Positions 9,738 to 18,848 of a DNA stretch of 64,000 nucleotides are shown piece by piece. The position numbers and the translations under genes were made by a program. The notes under the pieces are model-generated. The model ran no database searches and was not told the DNA's origin. It was given only the letters and a program-made list of their open reading frames with translations. The stretch comes from Cupriavidus pampae (GTDB taxonomy: Bacteria > Pseudomonadota > Gammaproteobacteria > Burkholderiales > Burkholderiaceae). Each line of letters begins with the position of its first letter. Position 1 is the first letter of the stretch. The stretch lies in the NCBI RefSeq assembly GCF_914271485.1, contig NZ_CAJZAG010000006.1, forward strand, positions 248,001-312,000. Direction: 5' to 3'.

Positions 9738-11057
9738 TCATTCGACGAATGCGCCGATGGTGAAGTACGGCGAACCGCTACGCGTTTCGAGACAACCGAA
9801 CACGCCGCCCGTGAACATGAACTTGCCGACCGGCGTGGTCGCCGTGCCGTCCTTGCGCAAGGTTGTGACAACCCCCGGCATGGTCTGCGAGTAGTCGAGC
9901 TTGAGCGCGATCGCGCGGGTCGCATCGGAGGCACGGAACGGGTCGAGCATCGCGGCATCCTGTCCCACGAGCGCCGTCGTGCGGTACTCGAAGTCGCTAT
10001 CCACACCGATATACTCGCCATTGACCGCGCCCTGCGTGGTGGAGACCGCCGGCGCCATCATGCCGATGCCAATCTCGTCGTCGGCGCCGATCGGCTGCAG
10101 ATTGGTGAACGAGGAGTTCGCATAGCCCACGCGAATCATCACCGGCACCAGCGCACCGCGCAGCTTGCCGACAATCAGGTACGCGTGCCCCTGCGTGCCG
10201 CCCAGCGTCGGTGGCAACTCTCCCTCATAGTTGGTCGACAGCAACGCCCCGCTCGCATGCACGGTGAACTTGTTGCCCTTCTGCCGGCACGTGCCGCCCA
10301 TCGCGTTGTCGCATACGGTGAACGACCCGTCGGCCGCCAGTGCCATGCGGTAGTCCTGCCCCACCCACTGGAAGCCCTTCGACGGCACCTCGTGGAAGCC
10401 CGAGCCGTTGTAGTTGCCCGCCACCTTTGTGAGGTCGCTCTCGATCTGCGAGAAGCCGATGAACTGGAAGTACGGGAACGTGGTGTCGGGCACCGCGCCC
10501 GCACCGGCCACGCCGTTGAACTGGATGCGCGCGCCAGGGATCGTGCCGCCCATCACGCCTTCACCAAGGAACAGACGCGCTGGTCGCGCGGGATCGAGAC
10601 TCGCACCATTGAGCCGGAACGCGCACTGGTTGAGCTTGTCGGTGGGCAGGCCAGTCTCCTGCGTCAGGGTGCCCGACATCATGTTGGAGCCGCTGGTCGT
10701 GTCCGAGCGCGTCGGCTGTACCGTGCCCGTGGTGCGCGGTACCGACGAGTCGAGGAACGTCACGGCCCACGTCATCTGCTTCGTGTCGATCTGTACCTTT
10801 ACGAGTTCGCCTGAGCCGGTGCCGCCGAGGTATGGCGTCGAGTAGTTGACCGTCGCCGGGCACAGCCGCACGACGGTCGAGGCCGGCGCGGCCGAGGACG
10901 AGCCTCCACCTTCGCCACCGCCGCATGCGGCCAGCGCGAGCACGGTGCCCGCCGCGAGCAGCGCGCGCGGCAGCCAGCGTTGTGCGATGCGCGTGACGCC
11001 GCGGTTGTCAAAGGGGCGACGCAATGCGGCATGCTGCTGCATGGCTTCTCTCTCCAT
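9738..11057 (-). CDS. DUF2957-type lipoprotein, copy 2
   Basis: A 439-residue exported protein. The signal hydrophobic core LLAAGTVLALAAC ends in a lipobox followed by a Gly/Ser-rich linker (GGGEGGGSSS), typical of outer-membrane lipoproteins. The body shares its order of motifs with the next gene: LCPATVNYSTPYLGGTGSGE, IESDLTKVAGNYN, HAYLIVGKL and a shared VMIRVGYA/VIRVGYA strand. I place it in the DUF2957 family of Burkholderiaceae lipoproteins from memory of that pattern; function is unknown. The first ATG has AAGGAG at a good distance; a second ATG at codon 6 is possible. The stop overlaps an ompW upstream ATG. Co-directional with OmpW, so a surface role in handling hydrophobic compounds is plausible but inferred. 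Confidence 0.75.
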   Translation of the reverse strand: MEREAMQQHAALRRPFDNRGVTRIAQRWLPRALLAAGTVLALAACGGGEGGGSSSAAPASTVVRLCPATVNYSTPYLGGTGSGELVKVQIDTKQMTWAVTFLDSSVPRTTGTVQPTRSDTTSGSNMMSGTLTQETGLPTDKLNQCAFRLNGASLDPARPARLFLGEGVMGGTIPGARIQFNGVAGAGAVPDTTFPYFQFIGFSQIESDLTKVAGNYNGSGFHEVPSKGFQWVGQDYRMALAADGSFTVCDNAMGGTCRQKGNKFTVHASGALLSTNYEGELPPTLGGTQGHAYLIVGKLRGALVPVMIRVGYANSSFTNLQPIGADDEIGIGMMAPAVSTTQGAVNGEYIGVDSDFEYRTTALVGQDAAMLDPFRASDATRAIALKLDYSQTMPGVVTTLRKDGTATTPVGKFMFTGGVFGCLETRSGSPYFTIGAFVE

Positions 11058-11138
11058 GGCCAGTCTCCTTGTGGGGCGCCCGTGCGGGGATTCCCTGCGG
11101 GCGCTTCTGTAATGGGCGGTGATACGACGGGGGATTGC

Positions 11139-12512
11139 TCAGCGACTTGCCACCACACTCACGCGGAACGTGGGATTGACGGGGTCGCCATACAGATGGG
11201 CGAACACGGGGCCACTGGTGATCATCTGGCCGGCCTGTCCGCTGTTATCGACGGTGTTGACGAAGCCCGGCGCGTTCTGCGTCAGGTCCATCTGATAGGC
11301 GCCGAGCGGATGCAGCGACGCGTCCTGCGGATCGATCAGCGCCACCACGTTGTTCTGCACGATCGACGACACGTACTTGAGATCACTGCCCGAACCGATA
11401 TAGCTGCCGTTGAGCACCGCGGTGGTGGTCTTGACATTGGGCGCGAGCAGCGCGAGACCGGACTCGTCATCGATCACGATCTCGAACGTGGTCAGGTCCG
11501 CGATCGCGTAGCCGACGCGAATGACCAGCGGCACGAGCTTGCCTTCGAGCTTGCCGATCACGAGCACGCCCTTGGCCTGGCTGCTCTGGTCGGTGGTGAC
11601 CGATTCCTTCCAGAAGTACGGGTAGTGCTTCGTCTTGTCGGTGTTGGTGCTTTCGAACGCGCCGTCGTGCTGCGCGCGCGGCTTCCACGGCTGGCCAGTC
11701 GAGAAGCAGTCCGTACCGGCCGCTGGCGTGCAGGTGCCATCGGCGTTGATGGTCTCGGTGGACGTCTTGGTCGCCGCGATGAACTTGTCGCCATCGAGGA
11801 TCGACGCGCCCGACGGTACGATGTGGTAACCGATCATGTTGTACGACCCGGCCACCTTGCTGAAGTCGCTCTCGGTCTGCGCGAACGCGAGCACCGGATA
11901 GATCGGGAACGTCTTGGGCGGAATCACGCCAATGCCGAAGATGCCGTCGAACGCGATGGTCGCGCCCGGAATGCCGCCACCAGCCACGCCGTTGCCGACG
12001 AACACGATCGGCGGATTGGCCGGATCGATGATGGCCTGCGACGCGCCATCGGAGGCGGTAACGGTCTTGAGCTGCAACGCGCATGCATTCTGCGCGGGCG
12101 TGGGCAGCGGCTTGTCGGGATGCGTGAAGGTACCTTCGAGCGTCACGCCCGCACGCGTCGGTTGCACATCGCCGGGCTTCTTCGGAATTGCCGACTCGAT
12201 GATCTGGATGCGGTAGGTGCCCGCGGTGGTGTCGAACTGCATCTTCACGAACTCGCCGGCGCCGGAGCCACCGGTGTACACGGTGCCGTAGTCGAGCGAA
12301 GCGGGGCACAGTGCCGCCACGGGCTGGTTCTGCGCGGGTCCCGAGTCAGGGCAACTGTTGGTCTGGGCGCATTGCTGATTCGCGGCTGCGGGAGAGCTGG
12401 TGGGATCGCCGTCACCACCGCCGCAGGCGGCAAGTGCAAGCGAAAGACCTACCCCGGTTGCGGCAAGGAATGCATGGCGAAACGACGGGCGTCGCTGCGT
12501 CGGCTGGTTCAT
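11139..12512 (-). CDS. DUF2957-type lipoprotein, copy 1
   Basis: A 457-residue paralogue of the preceding entry. Signal sequence AFLAATGVGLSLALAAC gives a lipobox and then GGGDGDPTSS. Shared landmarks are LCPASLDYGTVYTGGSGAGE, QTESDFSKVAGSYN, LVIGKLEGKLVPLVIRVGYA and NGSYIGSGSDLKY. It differs by a Cys-containing insert after the lipobox and a longer middle loop. The two genes are 81 bases apart on the same strand and probably arose by tandem duplication, though they have diverged far. This is the first gene of the cluster; the 241-base gap to the DUF1571 gene presumably holds its promoter, but I see no convincing hexamers. Confidence 0.75.
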   Translation of the reverse strand: MNQPTQRRPSFRHAFLAATGVGLSLALAACGGGDGDPTSSPAAANQQCAQTNSCPDSGPAQNQPVAALCPASLDYGTVYTGGSGAGEFVKMQFDTTAGTYRIQIIESAIPKKPGDVQPTRAGVTLEGTFTHPDKPLPTPAQNACALQLKTVTASDGASQAIIDPANPPIVFVGNGVAGGGIPGATIAFDGIFGIGVIPPKTFPIYPVLAFAQTESDFSKVAGSYNMIGYHIVPSGASILDGDKFIAATKTSTETINADGTCTPAAGTDCFSTGQPWKPRAQHDGAFESTNTDKTKHYPYFWKESVTTDQSSQAKGVLVIGKLEGKLVPLVIRVGYAIADLTTFEIVIDDESGLALLAPNVKTTTAVLNGSYIGSGSDLKYVSSIVQNNVVALIDPQDASLHPLGAYQMDLTQNAPGFVNTVDNSGQAGQMITSGPVFAHLYGDPVNPTFRVSVVASR

Positions 12513-12753
12513 GGTGTCTCCATTTCTTATGCCGGCGACCCGGTATATCCGGATCTTTCTCGGTGCTCGGACTCTCGCCGCTGGCGCGACCGAGCGTCAA
12601 TAGAGCGGTCGTTCCAAACATGGCTGGCCCGATTCAGACGGTAGCCGCGCGGCCAGACGCGGTGCCGTTCAAACTACGCACGCAGGCGTGCAAAGACGAA
12701 TTCAAACGCACGCGAGCGCATGCGTACGAACTGCACTGCGGAATCGTTGGAGA

Positions 12754-13674
12754 TCAGAACTTGTATTCGCTGTTGGCGGCGTCGAAGGTCGATGCATCGA
12801 AGTTCTTCTTCACGGCTTTCTCGAAGACGATCTTCTCGACCATAAAGCCGTCGGCATCCCACGCGGTTTCCACGCGCGGCCACGGATGCGTGAGGTCGAA
12901 CATCAGCTGCACCTTCTTCGCGTAATACTTGGGCGCGCCTTCGGGCAGGTCCCACGTCAGCGCGATCATGCGCGTGCCCTGCTCGCGCATGAGCTCGGCC
13001 TTGTTGTACTTTTCGCTGAGGCCGGCGGCGCGCAGCGTTCGAGCATCGCGCTCGAGCATCGACACCACGAACTGCAGGCCGAGGTCGCGCACGGTGTGAT
13101 TAGACTGCGCGCGGGCGAGCGAGCCGTCGAGCGAAAGCCAGATCGAGGTAAAGCCGAGCATGCCGCCGAGGTGGCCGTACATCTCGTCCTTGCGTCGGGT
13201 CTCGTCATAGAGGATCTCCTGCCCGGCCTGCACGCCATTGGGCAACCATTTGGCATAGAGCTGTCGCGGCAGATGGCGATAGCGCACCAGCATGCGTGCG
13301 GGCACGTCCTGCCATTGGCCATTGAGCCGCTCCTGACGCGTCATCGCGTACTCGTACTCGGGATAGCGATTGACCTCGGCGCGTGCCCACAGCAGCAGCG
13401 CTTCGGGCTTCAGCGCGTCGAAGGTGGCGAGCAACTGATCGTCGGGCAGCGCGGCCAGTTCACCGCTGGTGGTCTGCTTCGAGAACAGCGCGGCCTGTTG
13501 CTGGGCCGGCAGCGCATCGTATGGCGTGGCAGCGCGTGTGGCGGCCGATTGCGCATGCGCCTCAGGCGCGAGGCCCGGTGGCGCGGCCACAAGGCCGAGC
13601 ATGCCGCCGGCGAGCGCGAGCAGCGTCAACGGCAAGGCAGATGACAGAGAAGAAAGCATCGGGGGGGTCTTCAT
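12754..13674 (-). CDS. DUF1571-family exported protein
   Basis: With the start at 13674 (AGGAG seven bases upstream) the product is 306 residues. It has a signal peptide (LPLTLLALAGGMLGLVAA, cleavage after AHAQ). The mature protein carries RQERLNGQWQ, RYRHLPRQLYAKWLPNG and GQEILYDETRRKDEMYGH, the pattern of DUF1571, a periplasmic family of unknown role with a LolA-like look to its strand pattern. The in-frame extension to 13749 has no matching ribosome-binding site and is rejected. It lies upstream of the DUF2957/OmpW cluster in the same direction, so it may be the leading gene of an envelope operon. Confidence 0.7.
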   Translation of the reverse strand: MKTPPMLSSLSSALPLTLLALAGGMLGLVAAPPGLAPEAHAQSAATRAATPYDALPAQQQAALFSKQTTSGELAALPDDQLLATFDALKPEALLLWARAEVNRYPEYEYAMTRQERLNGQWQDVPARMLVRYRHLPRQLYAKWLPNGVQAGQEILYDETRRKDEMYGHLGGMLGFTSIWLSLDGSLARAQSNHTVRDLGLQFVVSMLERDARTLRAAGLSEKYNKAELMREQGTRMIALTWDLPEGAPKYYAKKVQLMFDLTHPWPRVETAWDADGFMVEKIVFEKAVKKNFDASTFDAANSEYKF

Positions 13675-13790
13675 GGGTGTCTCCTCGTTCTTGTTATGGA
13701 CAGCCACTGCGGATGTGACGACGGCCGGTGGACGCGCGCGCGCACGCACGCCTCGCTCTCGCGATACGAAGATCAGGATCGATCGGGAGG

Positions 13791-13814
13791 AGGCGGCCCC
13801 GGCCGGGGCCGCCT
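13791..13814. terminator. Perfect 24-base GC palindrome after the TetR gene
   Basis: AGGCGGCCCCGG followed by its exact reverse complement forms a very strong hairpin. It lies just beyond the 3' end of the leftward TetR gene and upstream of the DUF1571 start. There is no T-run on either side, so it would be an unusual intrinsic terminator; a protein-binding site is an alternative. Confidence 0.4.
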
Positions 13815-13832
13815 GGTGAAGCTACAGCTCGA

Positions 13833-14786
13833 CTACGTCCGCGGTCGCGTGCGCATCCAGTCGTCGAGCGGGTTGCTCGGGAATGGCGCGCAGTGATCGC
13901 GGCGGACTGCCATGCTTGCCGTGGCCGAGCGCGCGGTGCCCTCGTTGCGCACGCTGCGCGCCGAGCCGCGACGCGCCCGGTTCACCGCGGCGGCGGTGGC
14001 CGCGGCAACGGTCTGTGCTTCGTCTTCGACGGTAGCGGCCAACGCGGCGATATGCTCGAGCTTGGCGCGCTCATCGGCATGCTGATCCTCGCCGATATCG
14101 AACACGTCCTGCAGCGCGCCGAGCTGATCGGACGACGGTGCGGGCGCCTTGAGGGCGGCCACCACCAGCGACGTCAGTTGCGCGAGCACATGCGCATCGC
14201 TCATCTGCTGACCTTGCGTGAAGGTCGGCATGAGGTTGCCGAGGTCATCGCCGGCCAGCACACCCGCGAGTGCCTTGAGCGCGAAATGCAGGCGCCAGCC
14301 GAGCTCCTGGCGTGGCACGTCCGGCAGCGCGCGGCCGAAGGCTTCGAAGAAGCGGCCGAACACTGGCGCGTAATGCCCGATCAGATACGACTGGATAAAC
14401 GGTGAAGTATCGGAATACACGCGGCCGAGCAGCCGCAGGAATGAAGGACCACCGATATCGGGCTCGCGCGCCATCTGGAGCGCGGGCACGAACAGCGCGC
14501 CCATCACGTGTTCGCAGCGGATATCGTGACCGGGCCAGCGTGCCTCGACGGCGTCGAGTAACGCGAGCCTGCGCTCGTTGAGCGGATCCAGACGGCGCCC
14601 AAGCACCGACTGCATCATCATCTCCTTGCTGCGGAAGTGGTAGTTGACTGCTGCCAAGTTAACGATGGCGCGCGAGGTGACTTGACGCAGGGAAGTCGCC
14701 TCGTAGCCGACCTCGATGAACAGCTTCTCCGTTGCATCGAGAATGCGGGCCTTCGTGTCACCTGCCGTGCTTCTGCCGGTCTTCAT
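13833..14786 (-). CDS. TetR-family regulator with long basic C-terminal tail
   Basis: From the ATG at 14786 (GAGAGAC upstream) the product is 317 residues. The helix-turn-helix covers about residues 10-55 (TKARILDATEKLFIEVGYEATSLRQ, then NLAAVNYHFRSKEMM). The middle matches the C-terminal domain of CerR/PsrA-like regulators. Beyond about residue 225 there is an Ala-rich then Arg-rich extension ending in TRPRT, about 90 residues longer than a normal TetR protein. It is divergent, across 580 bases, from the flavin monooxygenase operon, whose leader holds repeated TGACA half-sites; it is the best candidate to bind them. An upstream reading to 14921 lacks a ribosome-binding site. Confidence 0.88.
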   Translation of the reverse strand: MKTGRSTAGDTKARILDATEKLFIEVGYEATSLRQVTSRAIVNLAAVNYHFRSKEMMMQSVLGRRLDPLNERRLALLDAVEARWPGHDIRCEHVMGALFVPALQMAREPDIGGPSFLRLLGRVYSDTSPFIQSYLIGHYAPVFGRFFEAFGRALPDVPRQELGWRLHFALKALAGVLAGDDLGNLMPTFTQGQQMSDAHVLAQLTSLVVAALKAPAPSSDQLGALQDVFDIGEDQHADERAKLEHIAALAATVEDEAQTVAAATAAAVNRARRGSARSVRNEGTARSATASMAVRRDHCAPFPSNPLDDWMRTRPRT

Positions 14787-15146
14787 GGGTGTCTCTCGCA
14801 AAAAGATTCCTGCTGTGGACCCCTGCAAAAAATATCCACGACCGTTTGGCTCCGTTGCTCTGCGGCTTACGGTTGCTTGAAACGGTTGTACGAAGCCTAG
14901 CGACGGCTTCGGGCGTTTCACAAGCCAAATATCTGAAGAGTTGCTCTAATGAGACAGAACGGTGGATCGCCCGGTCAAAGGTCGTCCGTCCGCGTGGTCC
15001 GATCCGGTCGCTGTCTACCGCAGAACCGCTTGAAACCTCGGTTTGCGGGAAACGGTGCCAGCGATTCCAGGCCACGCTCCTCTCCTCCCTGCCCCCCGAC
15101 AGGGTGACTACCGCGCCCATCATGCTGTGATGTTTCGCAGCAGTTG

Positions 15147-15181
15147 TGACACATTCTGCAATGTCAGTGCGAATGCTGACA
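15147..15181 (+). promoter_or_regulatory. Three TGACA half-sites at 15-base spacing (operator candidate)
   Basis: TGACA begins at 15147, its complement TGTCA at 15162 and TGACA again at 15177, exactly 15 bases apart in alternating orientation. The last two extend to TGTCAG/CTGACA, a 6-bp inverted repeat with an 8-base spacer. This looks like a compound operator in the 580-base gap (14787-15367) between the TetR gene and the monooxygenase operon. A second palindrome of the same half-site lies at 15316-15333. Elsewhere in the gap I see nothing I can name. Confidence 0.6.
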
Positions 15182-15315
15182 ACTCCAGATTGCCCCCTAT
15201 GCTAGTGGGGCAGACAAATGCGTCGAATCCCAGAGATGTTTCCGATTCGGGATGGCGGACTAGAGGAATCCCTCAAGTCGAGGCATTGACCTAACGCTCG
15301 GCGGGGTGCCTATGA

Positions 15316-15333
15316 TGACATTGATCGATGTCA
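15316..15333 (+). promoter_or_regulatory. TGACAT-N6-ATGTCA palindrome before the monooxygenase gene
   Basis: TGACAT, six bases, then ATGTCA give an 18-base inverted repeat ending 34 bases before the ATG at 15368. It uses the same TGACA half-site as 15147-15181. Its position fits a repressor site at or just downstream of the transcription start. Confidence 0.55.
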
Positions 15334-15367
15334 AGATCGATGATCATCCTTCACGGACGCCCCCCCG

Positions 15368-16969
15368 ATGAACGCACCCGCCCCGAGTCCCGCCGCGACG
15401 CCCGTCGATGCGCATTGCGACGTCGCCATCATTGGCAGCGGCTTTGCTGGCCTCGCCATGGGCATCCGGCTCAGACAATCCGGGGTCGAGGACTTTGCGA
15501 TCTTCGAGAAGGCCGACGCACTGGGCGGCACCTGGCGCGACAACCACTATCCCGGCTGCGCGTGCGACGTGCAGTCCCATCTCTACTCGTTCTCGTTCGC
15601 GCCGAATCCCGACTGGTCGCGCATGTTCTCGCCGCAACCGGAGATTCGCGCTTACCTCGAGCGTTGTGCCGATCGCTTCGGTCTGCGCCCGCATCTACGC
15701 TTCGGCCACGAACTGCGCCGCGCGCTGTGGGACGAGCGGGCCGGCGTGTGGCGGCTCGACATGGCCAACGGTGCACGCATCAGCGCGCGCGTGCTGGTCT
15801 CGGGCATGGGCGGGCTGAGTCGCGCGTCGATCCCCGACATTCCCGGCCTCGAAACCTTTGCCGGCACCTGCTTCCATTCGCAGCAGTGGCGGCATGACTA
15901 TCCGCTCGCGGGCAAGCGTGTGGCGGTGATCGGTACCGGCGCAAGCGCGATCCAGTTCGTGCCGGAGATCGCGCCGCAGGTGGCTACCCTCGACCTGTAT
16001 CAGCGCACGCCGCCGTGGATCATGCCGAAGCCGGACCGCGCGGTGAGCGAGCGAGAGCGCTGGCTGTTTCGCCATCTGCCGTTCACGCAGGCACTGATGC
16101 GCACGGGGCTGTATTGGGCCCTCGAAGCGCGCGTGCTCGGCTTCGTGTTGCACCCAAGGTTGATGAAGGCCGTGGAGCGGATCGCGCGCCGGCATCTGGC
16201 GCGTCAGGTGCCCGACCCCGCATTGCGTCGCACGCTGACGCCCAATTACACGATTGGCTGCAAGCGCGTGCTGATCTCCAACGATTACTACCCTACGCTA
16301 TTGCGCGCCAACGTGGACGTGGTGACCACGGGCATCGCGCGTGTCGAGCCCGATGCGATCGTGCTGCGCGATGGCACGCGGCGCGCTGCGGATTGCGTCA
16401 TCCTCGGCACGGGCTTCCATGCCACCGACCCGCTGCCGCGCGGCGTGGTGGTGGGCCGCGACGGGCGCGATCTGCTCGATGCGTGGAGCGACGGCGCGCA
16501 GGCCTACCTGGGCACCACCGTCGCCGGCTTTCCGAACCTGTTCCTTGTGGTGGGGCCGAACACAGGCCTCGGTCACAGCTCGATGGTGTTCATGATCGAG
16601 TCGCAGGTGACCTACATCCTCGATGCGCTGCGCAATATGAAGGCGCGCGAGGTGCATGCCGTGGACGTGCGACCCGAGGTGCAGCGCGCGTTCAATGCGC
16701 GTATCCAGCACAAGCTTGGTCATGCGGTATGGACGGCTGGCGGCTGCGCCAGCTGGTACATCGATCCGCGCAGCGGCAGGAACACCACGCTATGGCCCGG
16801 TTTCACGTTTCAGTTCCGGCGCGCGACGGCAACCTTCCGGCTGGACGACTACGAGACGTGGCCGCGCCGCGCCGCGACTCGGGACGCCCGGGACGCCCGG
16901 GACGTCCACGACACGTCCGACCCGCTGGATCCTCACGGTGCCTACAACAACGAACGGAGACCCGCGTGA
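15368..16969 (+). CDS. Baeyer-Villiger type flavin monooxygenase (FAD/NADPH)
   Basis: A 533-residue class B flavoprotein. The FAD Rossmann motif GSGFAG is at residues 23-28, followed by GGTWRDNHYPGCACDV, typical of BVMOs. The BVMO fingerprint FxGxxxHxxxW is exact: F164, G166, H170, W174. The NADPH Rossmann motif GTGASA follows near residue 190. Such enzymes insert oxygen next to a ketone, giving an ester or lactone, or oxidise heteroatoms. It is the first gene of an operon with an SDR, an alpha/beta hydrolase and a metal-dependent hydrolase, the right set for alcohol to ketone to ester to acid plus alcohol. The true substrate is unknown. The stop codon overlaps the GTG start of the next gene. 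Confidence 0.9.
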   Translation: MNAPAPSPAATPVDAHCDVAIIGSGFAGLAMGIRLRQSGVEDFAIFEKADALGGTWRDNHYPGCACDVQSHLYSFSFAPNPDWSRMFSPQPEIRAYLERCADRFGLRPHLRFGHELRRALWDERAGVWRLDMANGARISARVLVSGMGGLSRASIPDIPGLETFAGTCFHSQQWRHDYPLAGKRVAVIGTGASAIQFVPEIAPQVATLDLYQRTPPWIMPKPDRAVSERERWLFRHLPFTQALMRTGLYWALEARVLGFVLHPRLMKAVERIARRHLARQVPDPALRRTLTPNYTIGCKRVLISNDYYPTLLRANVDVVTTGIARVEPDAIVLRDGTRRAADCVILGTGFHATDPLPRGVVVGRDGRDLLDAWSDGAQAYLGTTVAGFPNLFLVVGPNTGLGHSSMVFMIESQVTYILDALRNMKAREVHAVDVRPEVQRAFNARIQHKLGHAVWTAGGCASWYIDPRSGRNTTLWPGFTFQFRRATATFRLDDYETWPRRAATRDARDARDVHDTSDPLDPHGAYNNERRPA

Positions 16970-17871
16970 AGGTATTTCGAGACAAGGTGGCGGCCATCAC
17001 GGGCGCCGCCTCGGGGATGGGCCGCGCGTTGGCGCTGGACCTGGCGCGCGAGGGCTGTCATCTCGCGCTGTCCGACTGCAATGCCCATGCGCTTGCGCAG
17101 ACTGTCGCCGAGGTCGGCCGCGTGGCGTCGCGCAGCGCGCCGATGCTGCGTGTGACCAGCGCCATCGTCGATGTCTCGCAACGCGACACCGTGCATGCGT
17201 GGGCCGACGAGACCGCTGCCGCGCACGGCTACGTGAACCTTATCTTCAACAATGCGGGGGTCGCGCTCTCGAGTACCGTCGAGGGGATGAGTTACGACGA
17301 TCTCGACTGGATCATCGGCATCAACTTCTGGGGTGTCGTGCATGGCACCAAGGCGTTTCTGCCGCATCTGCAGGCGAGCGGCGAGGGGCACGTAATCAAT
17401 ACCTCGAGCGTGTTCGGCCTGTTCGCGCAGCCGGGCATGGGCGCGTACAACGCGAGCAAGTATGCGGTGCGCGGCTTTACCGAAGCGCTGCGCCAGGAGC
17501 TCGATCTGATGAACTGCGGCGTGTCCGCGACCACCGTGCATCCGGGCGGTATCAAGACCAATATTGCGCGCGCCAGCCGCGTGTCGCCGAGCGTCAACGG
17601 CCTGCTCGTGCGCGACGCGCAGCAGGGTCGCGAGGAGTTCGAGAAGTTCTTCATCACCTCGCCAGAAAAAGCCGCGCGCGTGATCCTCGAAGGCGTGCGC
17701 GCCAATCGGCGCCGCGTGCTGATCGGCCCCGATGCCGTGGCCGCCGATGCGATGGCGCGCCTGCTGCCAGCCGCGTACCAATCGCTGGTGGTGCGCGACG
17801 CCCGGCGTAAGCGCCGCAAGCTGCTTGGCAACGGCGCGTCGGCGCCCGCGCACGATGGAGAGCGGGCATGA
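16966..17871 (+). CDS. Short-chain dehydrogenase/reductase (SDR), GTG start
   Basis: The product is 301 residues from a GTG at 16966 that overlaps the monooxygenase stop (GTGA), with ACGGAG upstream. Classical SDR motifs: TGAASGMG at residues 12-19 (cofactor binding), NNAG at 95-98, a catalytic Ser in NTSSV, and YNASK with Tyr161 and Lys165. After the core there is a basic C-terminal tail (ARRKRRK). It probably interconverts an alcohol and the ketone used or produced by the monooxygenase. Reading further upstream in this frame would run inside the monooxygenase gene and is not supported. Confidence 0.9.
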   Translation: MKVFRDKVAAITGAASGMGRALALDLAREGCHLALSDCNAHALAQTVAEVGRVASRSAPMLRVTSAIVDVSQRDTVHAWADETAAAHGYVNLIFNNAGVALSSTVEGMSYDDLDWIIGINFWGVVHGTKAFLPHLQASGEGHVINTSSVFGLFAQPGMGAYNASKYAVRGFTEALRQELDLMNCGVSATTVHPGGIKTNIARASRVSPSVNGLLVRDAQQGREEFEKFFITSPEKAARVILEGVRANRRRVLIGPDAVAADAMARLLPAAYQSLVVRDARRKRRKLLGNGASAPAHDGERA

Positions 17872-18848
17872 GCGCCGCCCTGCCGCGCGAGGGCACACTG
17901 CAGTCACCGCCGGGCTGGTTCACGCGGTGGTTTGGCCAGGGACGCATCGGGCTCGTCGACGTTTCGCGCGAGACCCTCGCGCGGCGGTACGCGCTACCGC
18001 AATCGCGCTGGGCGGAGGTGCGCGTGCCGGGCACGATGGGCGTGCGCATCCATTACACCGACGAGGGCGTCGTCGACGGCGAACCGCTTGTGCTGATCCA
18101 CGGGTTTGGTGCTTCGCTGCATACGTGGGAAGGGTTGATGCCCATGCTGCGCCAGCGCTATCGCGTGCTGCGCTTCGACCTGCCGCCGTTCGGGCTCGGT
18201 GGTCCTTTGCGAACTACGGATGGCCGCATCGTGACGATGGATATCGATGTCTATCGCGATGTCATCGATGGCTTTCTGGCCGCGGTTGGCGTCACGCGCG
18301 CGACGTTGATCGGCAGTTCGCTCGGTGGATTGATCGCGTGGGATCTCGCGGTGCGCGCGCCCACCCGCGTGCATCGACTGGTGCTGATTGGCGCTGCGGG
18401 CTTTCCGATGAAGCTGCCGATATGGATCGATCTGTTTCGCCATGCATCGGTGCGTTGGTCGGCACCGTGGATGCTGCCCGAGGCGATCGTGCGCGCGGCC
18501 ACGCGCGATGTGTATGGCGATGCCTCGCGCATTCCCGAGGCCACGTTCCGCCGCTATGTCGATCTGTTCCACGCGGCCGGCGTGCGCGAGGCGGTGGGGC
18601 GCATGGTGCCGAAGCTTGACTTCGACACATTGCCGACCGAGGCGTTGCGCACGATGCGCGTGCCCACGCTCGTGTTGTGGGGCGAGCGCGATCGCTGGAT
18701 TCCACCCGCGCACGCCGATGCTTTCGTCGATCGCATTGCCGGCGCGCGGTTGCGCCGCTACGCGGGCCTCGGCCATATTCCGATGGAGGAGGATCCGCAC
18801 GCCGTCGCGGCCGACCTGCTGCCATTCCTCGAGGAGACCTCATCATGA
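17868..18848 (+). CDS. Alpha/beta hydrolase (esterase-like)
   Basis: A 326-residue hydrolase starting in an ATGA overlap with the SDR stop. It shows the oxyanion segment LIHGFGAS, the nucleophile elbow GSSLG with Ser151, a LVLWGERDRWIPP strand holding the acid residue, and the catalytic histidine His303 in GLGHIPMEED. An N-terminal extension of about 45 residues precedes the fold. In this operon it most likely hydrolyses the ester or lactone made by the monooxygenase. Relatives include haloalkane dehalogenase-like and lipase families, so the exact bond cut is not certain. Confidence 0.88.
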   Translation: MSAALPREGTLQSPPGWFTRWFGQGRIGLVDVSRETLARRYALPQSRWAEVRVPGTMGVRIHYTDEGVVDGEPLVLIHGFGASLHTWEGLMPMLRQRYRVLRFDLPPFGLGGPLRTTDGRIVTMDIDVYRDVIDGFLAAVGVTRATLIGSSLGGLIAWDLAVRAPTRVHRLVLIGAAGFPMKLPIWIDLFRHASVRWSAPWMLPEAIVRAATRDVYGDASRIPEATFRRYVDLFHAAGVREAVGRMVPKLDFDTLPTEALRTMRVPTLVLWGERDRWIPPAHADAFVDRIAGARLRRYAGLGHIPMEEDPHAVAADLLPFLEETSS

